A stretch of DNA of 64,000 bases from assembly GCA_002786065.1 (NCBI GenBank), contig NHNY01000019.1, positions 124,001-188,000 on the forward strand, in the 5' to 3' direction. Below, in pieces: positions 62,201-64,000 of this stretch. The position numbers were made by a program, and so were the translations under genes. Under the pieces are notes generated by a model. The model saw nothing but the letters and a program-made list of their open reading frames with translations, had not been told where the DNA came from and searched no databases. Numbering within the stretch: position 1 is the first letter of the stretch; each line of letters begins with the position of its first letter. The stretch is from Microcyclospora pomicola (taxonomy: Eukaryota; Ascomycota; Dothideomycetes; Capnodiales).

Positions 62201-62605
62201 GAGAAAAAAGCCGCTTCGCTCCTCACTGGCGAGCACACCCGCGCCATCTCTGTTGCCGCGCCTACGATGGGTGGGCTGATGAAGTTCGCGCAGAAGACCT
62301 CAACATGCCTAGGGTGCAAGAAACCGCTGACCTCGAAGGAAGAAAAAGAGGGCGCTGTGGGTGAGGAATGTCGCCCACGCTTCGGCGAGCTCTACCAGAA
62401 ATCCCTCGGCAAGGTGTCCGAGCTGGAGGTCCGGTTTGCACGCCTCTGGACTCAATGCCAACGGTGCCAGGGTAGCATGCACAACGAAGTCATCTGTTCG
62501 AGCCGCGATTGCCCCATCTTCTACATGCGCATGAAGGCGAAGAAGGACGTCGAGGATGCGGGCAAGGAGCTCGATCGGTTCGATAAGGATGCCTCGCTGT
62601 GGTAG
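59212..62605 (+). CDS. pol3: DNA polymerase delta catalytic subunit
   Basis: Two exons, 59212-61808 and 61867-62605, with a 58-bp intron; 1111 residues, the usual size. A basic N-terminus (KKRKLD) precedes the exonuclease domain: Exo [13 protein letters not shown] (Asp 319, Glu 321), Exo [16 protein letters not shown], Exo [12 protein letters not shown]. The polymerase motifs are [36 protein letters not shown], and [13 protein letters not shown]. The C-terminal domain has Cys[20 protein letters not shown] (Cys 1063, 1066, 1076, 1081), which carries the iron-sulfur cluster in yeast. CysA starts CLGC (1013, 1016), but its third cysteine is Gly 1031 (GAVGEEC) where relatives have Cys, leaving only Cys 1034. 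The enzyme is the main lagging-strand replicase with PCNA. Everything else looks intact. Confidence 0.96.
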
Positions 62606-64000
62606 ACTACTGAACATGGCGTACGCCAGGGGGTTTGAGATTTGGCTGCCATTTCTTTTTATCGACGAAAACAATTCTATACAGGGGACAATATTCTGTT
62701 CGCATCACGTGTGATGCCTACCAGGTCACGGTCTTGCAGCGCTGGGTGTCGAGGAATCTTCGAAAGCGTGGCGCTGTGTTTAGAAGTTAGGTATCGGGCT
62801 ATGTATGTCTGTACGCAGGAATGATAACAGATCTGGACGGGACCTCAGCGAGCACAGGAGGCATTGCACTTTGATCCTACCGTCTGTCTATCCTGGTTGT
62901 TTATCTTGAGCTGGGCTGCACAGGATCGTAGAATGTATGCCATATCTACCACCAATCTACAGATCAAATACGTCCTACACCAAATCCCAACGCACCGAAA
63001 CATCAGGTCCGGAAATTCGCGTTCGGATCATCGTGGGAGAACATGATAGGCGGTCTAGGCCCTTTGAAGGTCGAGCAACAGGTAGTTACTTTGTATGGAG
63101 CATCAAGCATGCATCAGAACGGGTCCGGACCGGGGATGCTTTTCAAGAAGAAGTCCGACGACGCAGAGGCGTCGGCAGCATCGTGGCCCTCGAGGGGTCA
63201 GAATAGTACATGTGTTGTACAATAATAGCGTGGCGCTTGTTCGCCGCGGTGACATCTTCCAGCAACGCATGACACGATGACTACTGCAGTTGGTTGCCGT
63301 CGAGGGGCAGTAGTATAGCATGGGTGACGCGAGGAGCGGGGCTTGTTCGCGTTCGTGCAGCGTGTCTAGCTCGGGCCCTTTGCTCGACGTGTTTGGCGTT
63401 GTTAGCTGGGGGGTGGTGCATGCATACTACAGTACTACTACCATAGAGCTGCTGACGATGGTTGCAGACCTAGACCTAGAAGACACGGAAGTGGCGATGT
63501 TCACCTGAGAGAGCATCGGTGCGAAGCGAGACTGCTGCTCGGATCCCAGCTGACCATTGGCGCGCCAGGACTTGGCCGACGGAGCAAGGCGTGGTGGAGG
63601 GCTGATGCAAACATGTGCCATGTTGGAATGAGGAGAACACTCCGCAATGGTTTGTGTAGGTGAGAGCAATGGGTGGCCGCAACCGTGCGGCTGAAGGGCA
63701 GCCCACTACTCGCGTGTTGCTGCCAATGATATGCGAAGAGCACAGTAGTATGCAGGAAAAGGTGTCGTGAGCGAGGCGGACCAATGATGAGTCGCGCGTA
63801 CCTGGCTTGCCACCCGAGCCCTCCTGCGGCGTACATGCATACGCATAATGCACCGGTCGGGTTCCTGCAGTAGTCGAATCGCCGTCCCATATTCATGAGC
63901 CCCACGACCTGATGTTCTCAGGGGAAGACCGATGTTTTCGCCGACGTGTCACGGCCCACCGAGGACCAAGTGTCATGCAGTAGAACAGACCGCGCAACGC
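62606..64000. other. Terminal region (1.4 kb), no supported gene
   Basis: Several ORFs of 60-134 codons exist on both strands, but none has family resemblance or credible splice structure. A diverged local duplication is visible (about 63189-63245 and 63299-63350, sharing CGAGGGG, TAGCATG-like and GCTTGTTCGC words). Confidence 0.4.

Noticed and set aside
63476-63905. Minus-strand ORFs of 125 and 134 codons
   Set aside because: They overlap each other in different frames and show no family features.
1-64000. tRNA, rRNA and CRISPR signals
   Set aside because: By eye no A/B-box pair with a cloverleaf, no rRNA core sequence and no regularly spaced repeats were found; short GTTCGA words seen lie inside protein genes.

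Overview
The window looks like nuclear DNA of a filamentous ascomycete (Pezizomycotina; Dothideomycetes is my guess from protein wording, not a proof). The signs are short introns (about 52-113 bp, mostly 52-70) with GTRNGT donors, CTAAC-like branch points and YAG acceptors; long 5' and 3' intergenic stretches; and typical Pezizomycotina single-copy genes such as samB/MUB1, Spg1/Tem1, DOT1, SNF4, MKT1, ELP2 and POL3. No operons, rRNA, tRNA or CRISPR array were seen. Genes lie on both strands with no functional clustering over most of the window.

Layout. 1-13 kb: 3' end of a MYND-finger samB/MUB1 gene, a CorA-type divalent metal transporter, ATG16, an RRB1/GRWD1 ribosome-assembly WD40 gene divergent from a Tem1/Spg1 GTPase, and an APC-type permease with a long upstream region. 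13-23 kb: a SAM methyltransferase divergent from an F-box-like gene whose 3' end seems frameshifted, a possible small membrane-protein gene, a U-box cyclophilin (PPIL2/CYP60 type) with 10- and 17-bp first exons, and a Sec14-like lipid-transfer protein.

23.0-27.7 kb: a complete-looking insertion bounded by 39-bp terminal inverted repeats and a 5-bp ATGAT target duplication. It carries a degenerate rve-type DDE integrase, an ORF of unknown family and, on the other strand, a small Cys-rich/coiled-coil protein. It also has subterminal TGACAAT repeats and a perfect 26-bp palindrome. This is the accessory part of the window and the best candidate for something undescribed.

28-47 kb: a conserved multi-pass membrane protein, an OBAP/DUF1264 protein, DOT1, an alpha/beta hydrolase, a PQ-loop vacuolar transporter, the ESCRT-III subunit VPS2/CHMP2, a PP2C phosphatase, the AMPK gamma subunit SNF4 and the Golgi nucleoside diphosphatase GDA1. 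47-64 kb: MKT1, a CAF16-type soluble ABC ATPase, an ER protein disulfide isomerase ending KDEL, ELP2 and MOD5 head to head on a short shared promoter (both act on tRNA anticodon-loop modification), a DUF1275 membrane protein, and the DNA polymerase delta catalytic subunit. The polymerase lacks one cysteine of its CysA zinc motif. The last 1.4 kb holds no gene I can support.

All exon boundaries are my own reading of splice signals and frame; none has transcript support.
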